From NCBI GenBank assembly GCA_964435775.1, contig CAYTAP010000141.1, forward strand, positions 1-9,043: DNA of 9,043 nt, given 5' to 3'. The notes under the pieces were generated by a model that searched no databases, had not been told where the DNA came from, and was given only the letters and a program-made list of their open reading frames with translations. Position numbers and translations under genes: made by a program. This stretch comes from CAYTAP01 sp964435775. Its GTDB lineage: Bacteria > Planctomycetota > Phycisphaerae > Tepidisphaerales > Tepidisphaeraceae. This document shows, one piece after another, positions 1 to 6,083 of the stretch (positions are counted from its first letter, which is position 1; each line of letters starts with the position of its first letter).

Positions 1-117
1 GACCTTGAGCATCGCCTGGTAATCGGCATCATCCTCGAACAGTCGGCCGCGCCCCACGGCGCGGTTGAGCACATGATACGCCAACCCGCCCATGGCCAAT
101 CGTAATCGACGCGGCAT
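1..117 (-). CDS. REP-associated tyrosine transposase (IS200-like), N-terminal fragment
   Basis: The first 39 codons of a leftward gene that runs off the left edge. Translation begins MPRRLRLAMGGLAYHVLNRA and continues to ...FEDDADYQAMLKV. This matches the N-terminus of REP-associated tyrosine transposases (Y1_Tnp family): a short basic start, then a YHVLNRA-type strand followed by a Phe-x-Asp-Asp-x-x-Asp segment. Family members are single-strand DNA nucleases that act on REP hairpins and are usually single-copy housekeeping-like genes. The HUH metal motif and catalytic Tyr would lie beyond the window, so activity cannot be judged. An in-frame ATG at 126-124 is an alternative start; neither has a strong Shine-Dalgarno, though GGA lies 7 nt before the 126 start. 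A REP-like palindrome sits about 65 bp upstream (183-205), which fits this family. Confidence 0.72.
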   Translation of the reverse strand, partial: MPRRLRLAMGGLAYHVLNRAVGRGRLFEDDADYQAMLKV

Positions 118-126
118 GGCCGACAT

Positions 127-485
127 GCTATCCAATCAAACAGCATTGTCAATCAAAGACTCCCGACCCCTTAGACTTTCCCAAAAAAAGTGATGTCCCC
201 TTTTTGTTTACCGCGCTTCACACGCCCGAACGGTTCCAGCCGAATCCGTTCCTTTGCTGACATTCGAAGTTCTTCCATCCCGGGTGGATACCCCACCATG
301 GGGGGATACTTCTATTTCGGCTATGGGGTGACAGTTCTACTCCGGTACAACATGTAGCCGGGCGGGACAATCGACAAGCGGGGACGGGGGGATTATCATC
401 GCCGCACATCGGACCGGCGGGTTGAATCCAGGATGGAGGCGGGCGGGGCCGCGCCGGGGTGAATTGAGAAAAGAGCCGACTTGAA
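127..485. other. Intergenic region between divergent transposase and nuoM
   Basis: About 360 bases without a convincing gene. It contains the REP-like palindrome at 183-205 and a GC-rich patch at 281-309 where GGATAC occurs twice (285-290 and 304-309) around a short CCCC/GGGG inverted pair. It ends in a GC-rich leader before nuoM. I could not find a good sigma70 promoter for nuoM. The one open frame crossing here on the minus strand extends into nuoM and has no recognisable protein features. Confidence 0.5.
183..205. repeat. REP-like palindromic element
   Basis: An A7 run, then GTGATGTCCCC, then a T5 run. On the minus strand it reads A5-GGGGACATCAC-T7, an imperfect palindrome with AT-rich flanks. 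Elements of this form (A-run, GGGGACA core, T-run) often accompany REP-associated tyrosine transposases, and one starts 66 bp away on the same minus strand. The pairing of element and transposase is inference; a single copy is visible here. Confidence 0.45.
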
Positions 486-2327
486 ATGATCCTGAACCCG
501 ACCCGTACCCTGTGGGGCGTTCCCGTCACATTGCTCGCGCTGCTCGTGCTGCTCAGCGCGGGGACGGCGTTTTTGCCGCATCAATACCTGCTCGTGGGGC
601 TTCTGGGGGTGCCGGTATTGGGGGTGATCGTGGGGTCGGTGCTTTCGCCGCGGGTGCGGGGCAAGACGTGGGGGCTGGCGGTCAGTGGAAGCACGCTGTT
701 CATGGCGCTGTCGCTGGCGGTGCAATATGACTGGACGCAGGGGGGATATCAGTTTGTCATTCACGGGCCGCGGGTTGTGGGGCTGGGCTTGCAGCTTTCG
801 CTTGGGGTGGATCAGATCGGGCTGTTGATGGTCGTGCTGACGGCGATCCTGCATCCGCTGGCGGTGACGGCGTCATTGCGCTCCATTCACAGCCGCTCGC
901 GCGAGCATTACGCGTGGATGAACCTCCTGCTCGTGCTGATGCTCGGGACGTTCATGGCGACGGACCTGCTCCTGTTCTACATCTTCTTTGAGGCTTCGCT
1001 TGTTCCGCTTTATTTCATCATCGGGATCTGGGGAGGCAAAAACCGCAAGGCGGCGGCGGTCAAGATTTTCATCTACACGTTCGCCGGCTCGGTGCTCATG
1101 CTCGTGGGGATTTTGTACCTGGGAGCGCGGGCGGGGACGTTTAACCTGCCGGACCTGATCGTCTTCGCGCAGACGCACATGAGCGTGCATGAGCGCTTCT
1201 GGGTGCTTCTGGCATTTTTGGCGTCGTTTAGCGTCAAGACGCCAATCTTCCCGCTGCACACCTGGCTGCCCTTGGCGCACACCGAAGCGCCGACGGCCGG
1301 AAGCGTCGATCTGGCGGCGCTGGTGCTCAAACTGGGGACGTACGGGCTGATCCGCATCGCGCTGCCGATCGGGCTGATCACACTCGACGGCGACATCCTG
1401 TTCCCGGTCGTCCTGCAGACGCTGGGCGTCTTGTGCGTGATCGGCATCATCTACGCGGCACTGGCAGCGTGGGTGCAGACGGACATCAAACGGGTCGTGG
1501 CCTATTCATCGGTGGCGCACCTGGGGTTCTGCGTGCTGGGGATGCTGGCGCTGAACACGGTGGGGATGACCGGCTCGGTGCTCTACATGGTGAACCACGG
1601 GATCGTCAGCGCGGCGCTGTTCCTGATGGTGGGGATGATCTACCACCGCTATCACACCCGCGACATCCGCGAGTTGTCGGGGCTGGCGAAGGCGATGCCC
1701 AAGCTCTCCTTCTTCGTCATCTTTTTCGTCATGGCGTCGGTGGGATTGCCGGGGCTCAATGGATTCGTCAGCGAGTTTCTGACGCTCACCGGTACGCTGA
1801 CCAGCAAGCATCTGGGCATCACGTTTGGCGCGCTGGCGGCGATCGGGATCGTGACCGAGGCGCTCTACATGCTGCGATTCGGCACGCGGCTGATGTTCGG
1901 GCCGCTGAAGTATCCGCTGATCACGCCGGATGTGCACACGCATCACACGGTTCACCCCAAGTATGTGCAGGGTGGCGACATCACGGGGCGGGAAGTGGCG
2001 GTGCTCACGCCGCTGGCGGTGCTCGTCGTGATCATCGGTCTTTATCCGACGCCCATCCTGCGGGCGCTGGAGCAGCCGATCGCGCAACTGCGCCATGCCC
2101 CGACGCCGGCATATCCGATGGCGTCCGCGGGCGCGGACGACGCCACCACAAGCTTCACCGGCGACATGCGGCCGGAGGATGCCCTGGCTCATGTGAAGCG
2201 GATGGCGCTCAAACCGATGATCGCGCTGATGGGCACGGCAGCCGACCAGACGGATCGTCCCCTCGTGCATGGGGGTACGCTCGCGGAAGTGCATGTAACG
2301 CCGTCGATGGCGGAACCGGGCAAGTGA
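486..2327 (+). CDS. nuoM: NADH-quinone oxidoreductase subunit M (proton-pumping antiporter-like subunit)
   Basis: 613 aa polytopic membrane protein of respiratory complex I; NuoM is one of three antiporter-like subunits that move protons across the cytoplasmic membrane during quinone reduction. The proton-path residues are present: E169 in FFEASLVPLYF (E. coli E144), K251 in SVKTPIFPLHTWLP (K234), K282 in AALVLKLGTYG (K265) and E430 in GFVSEFLTL (E407). The motifs AHTEAPTAGS (265-273), QTDIKRVVAYSSVAHLG (331-347) and HTRDIREL (390-398) are also typical. An extra hydrophobic stretch (about 12-30) precedes the usual first helix. Two insertions look unusual: a His-rich loop at 483-491, and about 80 polar, Ala-rich residues after the last helix (about 531-613). 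The start ATG at 486 has only a weak purine-rich upstream stretch. No nuoL, nuoK or nuoN flanks it, so other complex I subunits must be encoded elsewhere. Function is secure; the exact start less so. Confidence 0.96.
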   Translation: MILNPTRTLWGVPVTLLALLVLLSAGTAFLPHQYLLVGLLGVPVLGVIVGSVLSPRVRGKTWGLAVSGSTLFMALSLAVQYDWTQGGYQFVIHGPRVVGLGLQLSLGVDQIGLLMVVLTAILHPLAVTASLRSIHSRSREHYAWMNLLLVLMLGTFMATDLLLFYIFFEASLVPLYFIIGIWGGKNRKAAAVKIFIYTFAGSVLMLVGILYLGARAGTFNLPDLIVFAQTHMSVHERFWVLLAFLASFSVKTPIFPLHTWLPLAHTEAPTAGSVDLAALVLKLGTYGLIRIALPIGLITLDGDILFPVVLQTLGVLCVIGIIYAALAAWVQTDIKRVVAYSSVAHLGFCVLGMLALNTVGMTGSVLYMVNHGIVSAALFLMVGMIYHRYHTRDIRELSGLAKAMPKLSFFVIFFVMASVGLPGLNGFVSEFLTLTGTLTSKHLGITFGALAAIGIVTEALYMLRFGTRLMFGPLKYPLITPDVHTHHTVHPKYVQGGDITGREVAVLTPLAVLVVIIGLYPTPILRALEQPIAQLRHAPTPAYPMASAGADDATTSFTGDMRPEDALAHVKRMALKPMIALMGTAADQTDRPLVHGGTLAEVHVTPSMAEPGK

Positions 2328-2368
2328 TGGCGTGCTCCCCGCTTCGGTGTATCGCACGCTAAGGCGCA

Positions 2369-2420
2369 GCGCACGAAGTAAGCGGTCGTATGCCATCGCA
2401 CAACCGCTTACTTCGTGCGC
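2369..2420. terminator. 18-bp perfect inverted repeat between convergent genes
   Basis: Arms 2369-2386 (GCGCACGAAGTAAGCGGT) and 2403-2420 are exact reverse complements separated by 16 bases. It lies between the stop of nuoM (2327) and the stop of the facing oxidoreductase (2481), the usual place for a shared bidirectional terminator. There is no U-run on either side, so it is not a canonical intrinsic terminator. A dispersed palindromic repeat or a Rho/processing-stabiliser hairpin are alternatives. Confidence 0.5.
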
Positions 2421-2480
2421 GGCTCCTTGAGCCTGCCACGCCAATGTGGACAACGCGCTAATCTCCCCCCTACCGTGGAC

Positions 2481-3542
2481 CTATTGGACACGAACGGGCG
2501 AGCCACCGGCCTTGGCGGATTCATATAATGCAGTGATGATGGCGACGGCTTTGCGGGCTTCGGGGCCGGCGGTGTCGGCGTCGCGGCCGTGATCCCAGGC
2601 GTCGAGGATGTGGGCGATGTTGCGATAGTGGTTTTCGCTGCTTACATCCGTGGCGCTTGAACCGCCGCCAGTGGATTTGGAACCTTTCCCGCCCTGACTC
2701 TCGATGAGGTCCTTATCACCGGGCAACTCGTTGCGGAACTTGAAAGTTTTGAGGCCTCCCTCGCTGACGGCGTGTCCGTCGCCGCCGCCGATTTCCAGCC
2801 GAACCGACGCGCCGGGATACATCGCCGTCGAACCCATGATCGTACCGAACGCGCCGCTTTCGAATTGGACGGTCGCGCTGAGGGTGTCCTCCACCTCGAT
2901 TTCCGGGTGAATCCGACTGGAGGCGAAGGCGCTGACCTGTGTGATTGGCCCGGCGATCCATTGGAGGAGGTCGATGGCGTGAACGGACTGGTTCATGATC
3001 GCGCCGCCGCCATCAAGCTTCCATGTGCCACGCCAGCCCCCTTCGCGGTAGTAGTCATCGGTGCGATACCAGGGAGTGAAACAGCCGGCCCAGGAGAGCG
3101 TTCCGAATCGGCCGGCGCGGGCGGCATCGTGCAGGGCGCGGTTGGCGGGGTTCCATCGGTTTTGGAAGATGCCGGCGAGTCGGACGTTTTTGGCTTTGGC
3201 GGTTTCGATCATGCGATCAATGCGATCGAGCTGAATCTCCATTGGCTTTTCGGTGATGACGTTGACCCCGGCCCGCATGGCGGTGATGGCGGGGTCCATG
3301 TGATTGCCGCTGGGCGTGCAGACGTGAACGACATCGAGCTTTTCGTTTTTCAGCATCTCGGCGAGGTCGGTGTACACCTTGACGCCGGTGAGCTTGTTCT
3401 TGGCCAGCGCCGCCTCGGCCTTGTCGGGGATGATGTCGCAGACGGCCACCAGGGACTCATTGGGAAGCTGCGGGATGATCCGCACATGCCACTCCCCGAC
3501 TACACCTGTGCCAATCACGGCCGCTCGCCACTGCTTGCTCAT
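2481..3542 (-). CDS. Gfo/Idh/MocA family NAD(P)-dependent oxidoreductase
   Basis: 353 aa, close to the family norm. The N-terminal Rossmann fold begins VIGTGVVGEWH (GxGxxG at 11-16), with Asp36 at the end of the second strand, which suggests NAD(H) preference. The active-site Lys motif EKP is at 98-100. The C-terminal domain has the signature GGGAIMNQSVHAIDLL (178-193), with H188 and D191 in the catalytic positions. Family members oxidise or reduce sugars, inositols and related polyols; the substrate cannot be read from sequence. The start at 3542 is chosen over an upstream in-frame ATG at 3593 because AGGAG (3552-3548) sits 5 nt before it and the Rossmann strand starts right after. It is monocistronic here, facing nuoM, with no sugar transporter or isomerase beside it. 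No signal peptide is visible, so it is probably cytoplasmic. It ends in TAG, and reading past that codon gives no family sequence. Confidence 0.93.
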   Translation of the reverse strand: MSKQWRAAVIGTGVVGEWHVRIIPQLPNESLVAVCDIIPDKAEAALAKNKLTGVKVYTDLAEMLKNEKLDVVHVCTPSGNHMDPAITAMRAGVNVITEKPMEIQLDRIDRMIETAKAKNVRLAGIFQNRWNPANRALHDAARAGRFGTLSWAGCFTPWYRTDDYYREGGWRGTWKLDGGGAIMNQSVHAIDLLQWIAGPITQVSAFASSRIHPEIEVEDTLSATVQFESGAFGTIMGSTAMYPGASVRLEIGGGDGHAVSEGGLKTFKFRNELPGDKDLIESQGGKGSKSTGGGSSATDVSSENHYRNIAHILDAWDHGRDADTAGPEARKAVAIITALYESAKAGGSPVRVQ

Positions 3543-3547
3543 CGAAT

Positions 3548-3552
3548 CTCCT
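3548..3552 (-). promoter_or_regulatory. Shine-Dalgarno fixing the oxidoreductase start
   Basis: AGGAG on the minus strand, 5 nt before the ATG at 3542-3540. It favours this start over the ATG at 3593. A CCCCC/GGGGG hairpin with a 6-nt loop (3561-3576) lies just upstream in the leader. Confidence 0.75.
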
Positions 3553-3725
3553 GAAATAAACCCCCGTTGATGGGGGAAATCTAGAGCGCACAAGGGAGGA
3601 GAGCAAGCGGGGATGGGCGGGGATTTTCACTCGCTCGACGATGCAGCGACTTTATCACAACAATCAGGTAAAGGAGCAAGGGAGTAGTCAACATTTGTGG
3701 CGTCGCATGCGGCACCGGCGGAAAT

Positions 3726-3777
3726 TGGAGGGCGTCGCTCCTGCGACGCCGCGGCGTCGCGGGAGCGACGCCCTCCA
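3726..3777. repeat. 52-bp near-perfect GC-rich palindrome
   Basis: The two 26-base halves (3726-3751 and 3752-3777) are reverse complements with one non-Watson-Crick pair (T3742/G3761) and no spacer. Each half carries GGAGGGCGTCGCTCC or its complement. Such a long spacerless palindrome in an intergenic region looks like a dispersed palindromic repeat (REP/MITE-like). It has no poly-T run for termination. Only one copy lies in this window. Confidence 0.75.
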
Positions 3778-3838
3778 GTCATGCACACAGGCCACAACAA
3801 TTGGCTTCACCCAGGAGCAAAACAATCGCGCGGTCCGC

Positions 3839-3866
3839 TTGACAGAAAAGGCAACTCATCTAGGAT
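3839..3866 (+). promoter_or_regulatory. Sigma70-type promoter of tRNA-Leu
   Basis: TTGACA (3839-3844, consensus -35), a 16-nt spacer, then TAGGAT (3861-3866, four of six -10 bases). Transcription would start around 3873, a few bases before the mature tRNA 5' end at 3881. Position, spacing and consensus agree; not tested. Confidence 0.6.
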
Positions 3867-3880
3867 GTGCCACACACGCT

Positions 3881-3964
3881 GCGGCTGTGGCGGAATTGGC
3901 AGACGCGCAAGGTTCAGGTCCTTGTGTCAGCAATGACGTGGAGGTTCAAGTCCTCTCAGCCGCA
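3881..3964 (+). tRNA. tRNA-Leu (anticodon CAG)
   Basis: 84-nt type II tRNA. The acceptor stem GCGGCTG (3881-3887) pairs with CAGCCGC (3957-3963), with discriminator A at 3964. The anticodon stem CAAGG/CCTTG encloses the loop TTCAGGT with anticodon CAG at 3915-3917, decoding CTG. The D-loop has the conserved GG; a long variable arm (TGTCAGCAATGACGT region) and a T-arm GGAGG-TTCAAGT-CCTCT follow. The long variable arm and A discriminator both fit leucine. The CCA end is not encoded (ACT follows). It has its own promoter and terminator, so it is a single-gene unit. Confidence 0.96.
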
Positions 3965-3967
3965 CTG

Positions 3968-3996
3968 AAAAACCCCGGACTCTCCGGGGTTTTTTT
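3968..3996 (+). terminator. Intrinsic terminator of tRNA-Leu
   Basis: Stem CCCCGGA (3973-3979) and TCCGGGG (3983-3989) with loop CTC, preceded by A5 and followed by T7 (3990-3996). It starts 4 nt after the tRNA. A textbook intrinsic terminator on the plus strand; the A-run also makes it usable in the other direction. Confidence 0.93.
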
Positions 3997-4043
3997 GTGG
4001 GATGACCGAACACGACGCACGGATGATTCATTTGTGATGACAC

Positions 4044-4074
4044 AAAAAAGCCCCGGGGAATCCGGGGCTTTTGT
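4044..4074 (-). terminator. Intrinsic terminator of the rpoA-rplQ transcript
   Basis: Stem GCCCCGG (4050-4056) pairs with CCGGGGC (4062-4068), 5-nt loop. On the minus strand it is followed by a T6 run (complement of 4044-4049); on the plus strand by T4. It lies about 90 bp beyond the rplQ stop (4165), so it closes the leftward ribosomal cluster. Its core resembles the tRNA terminator, and the two stand back to back. Confidence 0.88.
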
Positions 4075-4164
4075 ATCATTGATTACGAGTCATATGTCGA
4101 AGGTTCAACCACCTGTCTCCGCCGGTGCATTGCCGGGGAGATCGGGCTTTGGCAGCTTGATGGA

Positions 4165-4737
4165 TCATTGATCGGCCGCGGCGGGCTGATCGCCCGCAGT
4201 TGCCGCAGGCTCACTGGCTGCCGACTCATCCGTCTTGGCGCTGTTCCGCGCCTTGGCGAGCTTGGCGGCGAACTGGTGACGGCGTTCATTGCGCTGACGG
4301 CGATGCCCCGCGCTGCGACGGGCGGTGCCGGTGGGCTTGGATTCCTCGGTGAGCAACTGGAGGACGACGATGTCGCCACCGTCACCGATGCGGAAGTCGC
4401 TGGTCTTGATGATGCGGGTATACCCGCCCTGGCGATCGGCGAACTTCGGCGCCACATCGCTGAAGAGCTTCTGCACGACGCTCTGCCCGGTGAACTCCTG
4501 ATCCTTGTCCACGAGTCGGCGATCCTGCATCAGCGAGATCACCTTGCGGCGGGCATTGAGCGTGTCGGTGCGGGCCAGGGTGATCAGCTTCTCGACAAAC
4601 CCGCGCACCTCCTGGGCCTTGGGCAGCGTGGTGCGGATCTTGCCATGTTCAAAGAGGCTCTGCGCCATGTTCCGCCGAAGCGCCTTGCGGTGTTCGGTGT
4701 CACGGCTCAACTGTCGGCCTCGCATCATGTGACGCAT
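4165..4737 (-). CDS. rplQ: 50S ribosomal protein L17
   Basis: 190 aa. The conserved L17 core covers residues 1-131: MRHMMRGRQLSRDTEHRKAL, the LFEHGKIRTTLPKAQE segment (28-43), FVEKLITLAR (47-56) and GGYTRIIK (104-111). L17 binds 23S rRNA near the exit tunnel. Residues 132-190 form an added tail, first Arg-rich (RRQRNERRHQ) and then Ala/Glu/Asp-rich, longer than in most bacteria, whose L17 ends near 120-130 aa. The start is supported by AGGAG at 4748-4744, 6 nt before the ATG. It is the last gene of the cluster, 154 bp after rpoA, with an intrinsic terminator beyond it. Confidence 0.97.
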   Translation of the reverse strand: MRHMMRGRQLSRDTEHRKALRRNMAQSLFEHGKIRTTLPKAQEVRGFVEKLITLARTDTLNARRKVISLMQDRRLVDKDQEFTGQSVVQKLFSDVAPKFADRQGGYTRIIKTSDFRIGDGGDIVVLQLLTEESKPTGTARRSAGHRRQRNERRHQFAAKLAKARNSAKTDESAASEPAATAGDQPAAADQ

Positions 4738-4808
4738 TGGAAACTCCTGTTCATCCTCAAGAGTCCGAATCGGTTCGCACGACCGGTCGGACCTTCAATT
4801 CCTTCATT

Positions 4809-4830
4809 GGCATGCCTTGCGCGGCATGCC
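4809..4830. repeat. GGCATGCC double palindrome in the rpoA-rplQ spacer
   Basis: GGCATGCC occurs at 4809-4816 and 4823-4830, spaced by 6 bases. Each copy is itself a palindrome, and the two can also pair as an 8-bp hairpin. It lies 71 bp before the rplQ start in the leader direction. It could be an RNA hairpin or a protein site; no function is known to me. Confidence 0.4.
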
Positions 4831-4891
4831 TTTCAAATATCCCGTTCATCAAACCGGCGAATCACGCCCAAGCCCATCCACTCGATGCGTC

Positions 4892-5983
4892 TTATTTGGC
4901 CGACTCGGCTTCTTCGTCCACTTCCGCATCCTCAGCCTCATCCTGCTCATTGCGGCGCTCGGCGGCGGCGTTGGCGGCGGCGGCGGCGTCCAAATCCATG
5001 CCGAGGCTCAAGCCCAGGTCCGCCAGCTTTCGCTTCACTTCACGAAGGCTCGTCTTTCCGAAGCTGCGGACTTTGAGCAGGTCGTTGTCGGTCTTCTTGA
5101 CCAGTTCGCGGACGCTCGAGATTTTCGCCGCTTCCAGGCAATTGTTGGCCCGGACGGACAAATCGAGTTCCTGCGTCGTCATGTCCAGCTTGGATTGAAG
5201 CTCCGGATCGACAAACGACTGGTGATTGTCGCGGAGGAACTCCATCGCCTCATCGCTGGCGGTGTCCGTCCCCAGCTCGAAATACTGGACGAACGGATTG
5301 AGGTGCTTGCGAAGGATCTTGCTCGCTTCGACCAGCGCCATTTCCGGAGAAATGGTGCCATTGGTCCAGATCTCGAGGATCAGGCGGTCGTAGTCGGTCT
5401 TCTGCCCGACGCGGGCATCCTCCGTCGCGTAGCGCACCCGCGTGACCGGTGAATAGATGCTGTCCACCGAGATCAGGCCCACATCCTGTTCCTCGCTGTC
5501 CTCGATATTTTCGGCGGCGGTGACATAGCCGCGCCCCTTGCCGACCATGAGGGTCATTTCAAAGGGGACGTCCTCGGTCAGGGTTGCCAGGACCAGGTCC
5601 TTGTTCACCACGGTGATCGCCGGATCGGCTTCGATCATGCCGGCGGTGATCGGCCCCTGCTTGCGGACGCTGATCTTCATCTCCTTGGGTTCATCCGAGT
5701 CGAGCTTCACGATCAGGCTCTTGATGTTGAGGATGATGTCGGTGACATCCTCCATCACACCGCGGAGGCTGGAGAACTAATGCTCGGCGCCCTTGAGACG
5801 GAAGTGCGTGACGGCCGCCCCTTCGAGGGAGCTAAGCAGGATCCGCCGCAGGCTGTTGCCGACGGTGGTGCCGAAGCCGCGCTCAAACGCCTCAACGCTG
5901 AACTTGGCATAGGTGTCCGTGGATACATGCGCATCCCGCACCACCCGGGAAGGCAACTCAAGTCCGCGCCATCGATCTCGCAT
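4892..5983 (-). CDS. rpoA: DNA-directed RNA polymerase subunit alpha, interrupted by an in-frame TAG
   Basis: 364 codons including the terminal TAA. Alpha dimerises to nucleate RNA polymerase assembly; its C-terminal domain binds UP elements and activators. Residues 1-68 start MRDRWRGLELPSRV, with FERGFGTTVGNSLRRILLSS (33-52) carrying the NSLRR assembly helix. Codon 69 (5779-5777) is TAG, followed in the same frame by FSSLRGVMEDVTDIILNIK, the normal continuation. The aligned family sequence is HEFS, so a Glu codon has become TAG by one base. The C-terminal domain (273-328) has SVRANNCL and SFGKTSLREV, matching E. coli R265, N268, G296 and S299; K298 is Thr here. An acidic Ala-rich tail (about 333-363) follows. 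The start at 5983 is fixed by AAGGAG 6 nt upstream. A GTG at 5758 could start a 288-aa remainder but lacks a Shine-Dalgarno and would lose the assembly helix. rpoA is essential, so sequence error is the simplest explanation; a true nonsense mutation or readthrough remain open. Confidence 0.9.
5777..5779 (-). other. In-frame TAG at codon 69 of rpoA
   Basis: Minus strand reads GAG CAT TAG TTC TCC AGC CTC CGC GGT GTG ATG GAG. Both sides are rpoA in one frame, and GAG to TAG restores the conserved HEF motif. TAG is the normal stop of the oxidoreductase, rpsM and rpmJ in this window, so it is not generally a sense codon here. Confidence 0.9.
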
Positions 5984-5989
5984 AGGTCA

Positions 5990-5995
5990 CTCCTT
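5990..5995 (-). promoter_or_regulatory. Shine-Dalgarno fixing the rpoA start
   Basis: AAGGAG on the minus strand, 6 nt before ATG 5983-5981. It shows that translation is meant to begin upstream of the in-frame TAG, not at the GTG at 5758. Confidence 0.8.
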
Positions 5996-6083
5996 GGGCA
6001 TTGGCCGAATTGCCGGAGGTTACCGCCCCAACCATCTGGGGCCATCTGTCTCCAACCTCGTCAGTCCAATGCTGAATAATCAG

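Larger units (their letters stand above)
3543..3880. other. Intergenic region between the oxidoreductase and tRNA-Leu
   Basis: About 340 bases without a protein gene. From left to right it contains the oxidoreductase leader with its Shine-Dalgarno and a small G/C hairpin (3561-3576), a 52-bp near-perfect palindrome (3726-3777), and the tRNA promoter (3839-3866). No promoter for the oxidoreductase was recognised. Confidence 0.5.

Noticed and set aside
318..360. CGGCTA/TAGCCG inverted pair upstream of nuoM
   Set aside because: Only 6 bp with a 31-nt loop; likely chance.
218..529. 103-codon minus-strand ORF upstream of nuoM
   Set aside because: Low-complexity Pro/Arg/Ser translation overlapping the nuoM start, with no recognisable features.
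1506..2453. Long minus-strand ORF opposite nuoM
   Set aside because: Arg/His-rich shadow of a GC-rich gene, and it crosses the inverted repeat at 2369-2420.
2481..3593. Oxidoreductase start at ATG 3593
   Set aside because: The added 17 residues cross a G/C hairpin and the AGGAG site; the start at 3542 has ideal spacing and fits the Rossmann fold.
3641..4171. 176-codon plus-strand ORF
   Set aside because: It runs through the 52-bp palindrome, the tRNA and both terminators; no protein family features.
4168..5076. Long plus-strand ORF opposite rplQ and rpoA
   Set aside because: Shadow frame of two recognised conserved genes.
4892..5758. rpoA as a shorter gene starting at GTG 5758
   Set aside because: There is no Shine-Dalgarno, it would lack the conserved N-terminal 75 residues, and those residues are encoded in frame just upstream with a good ribosome site.
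5777..5779. UAG as a reassigned sense codon in this organism
   Set aside because: Three other genes in the window (oxidoreductase, rpsM, rpmJ) end in TAG at the expected protein end, and their read-through gives no family sequence.
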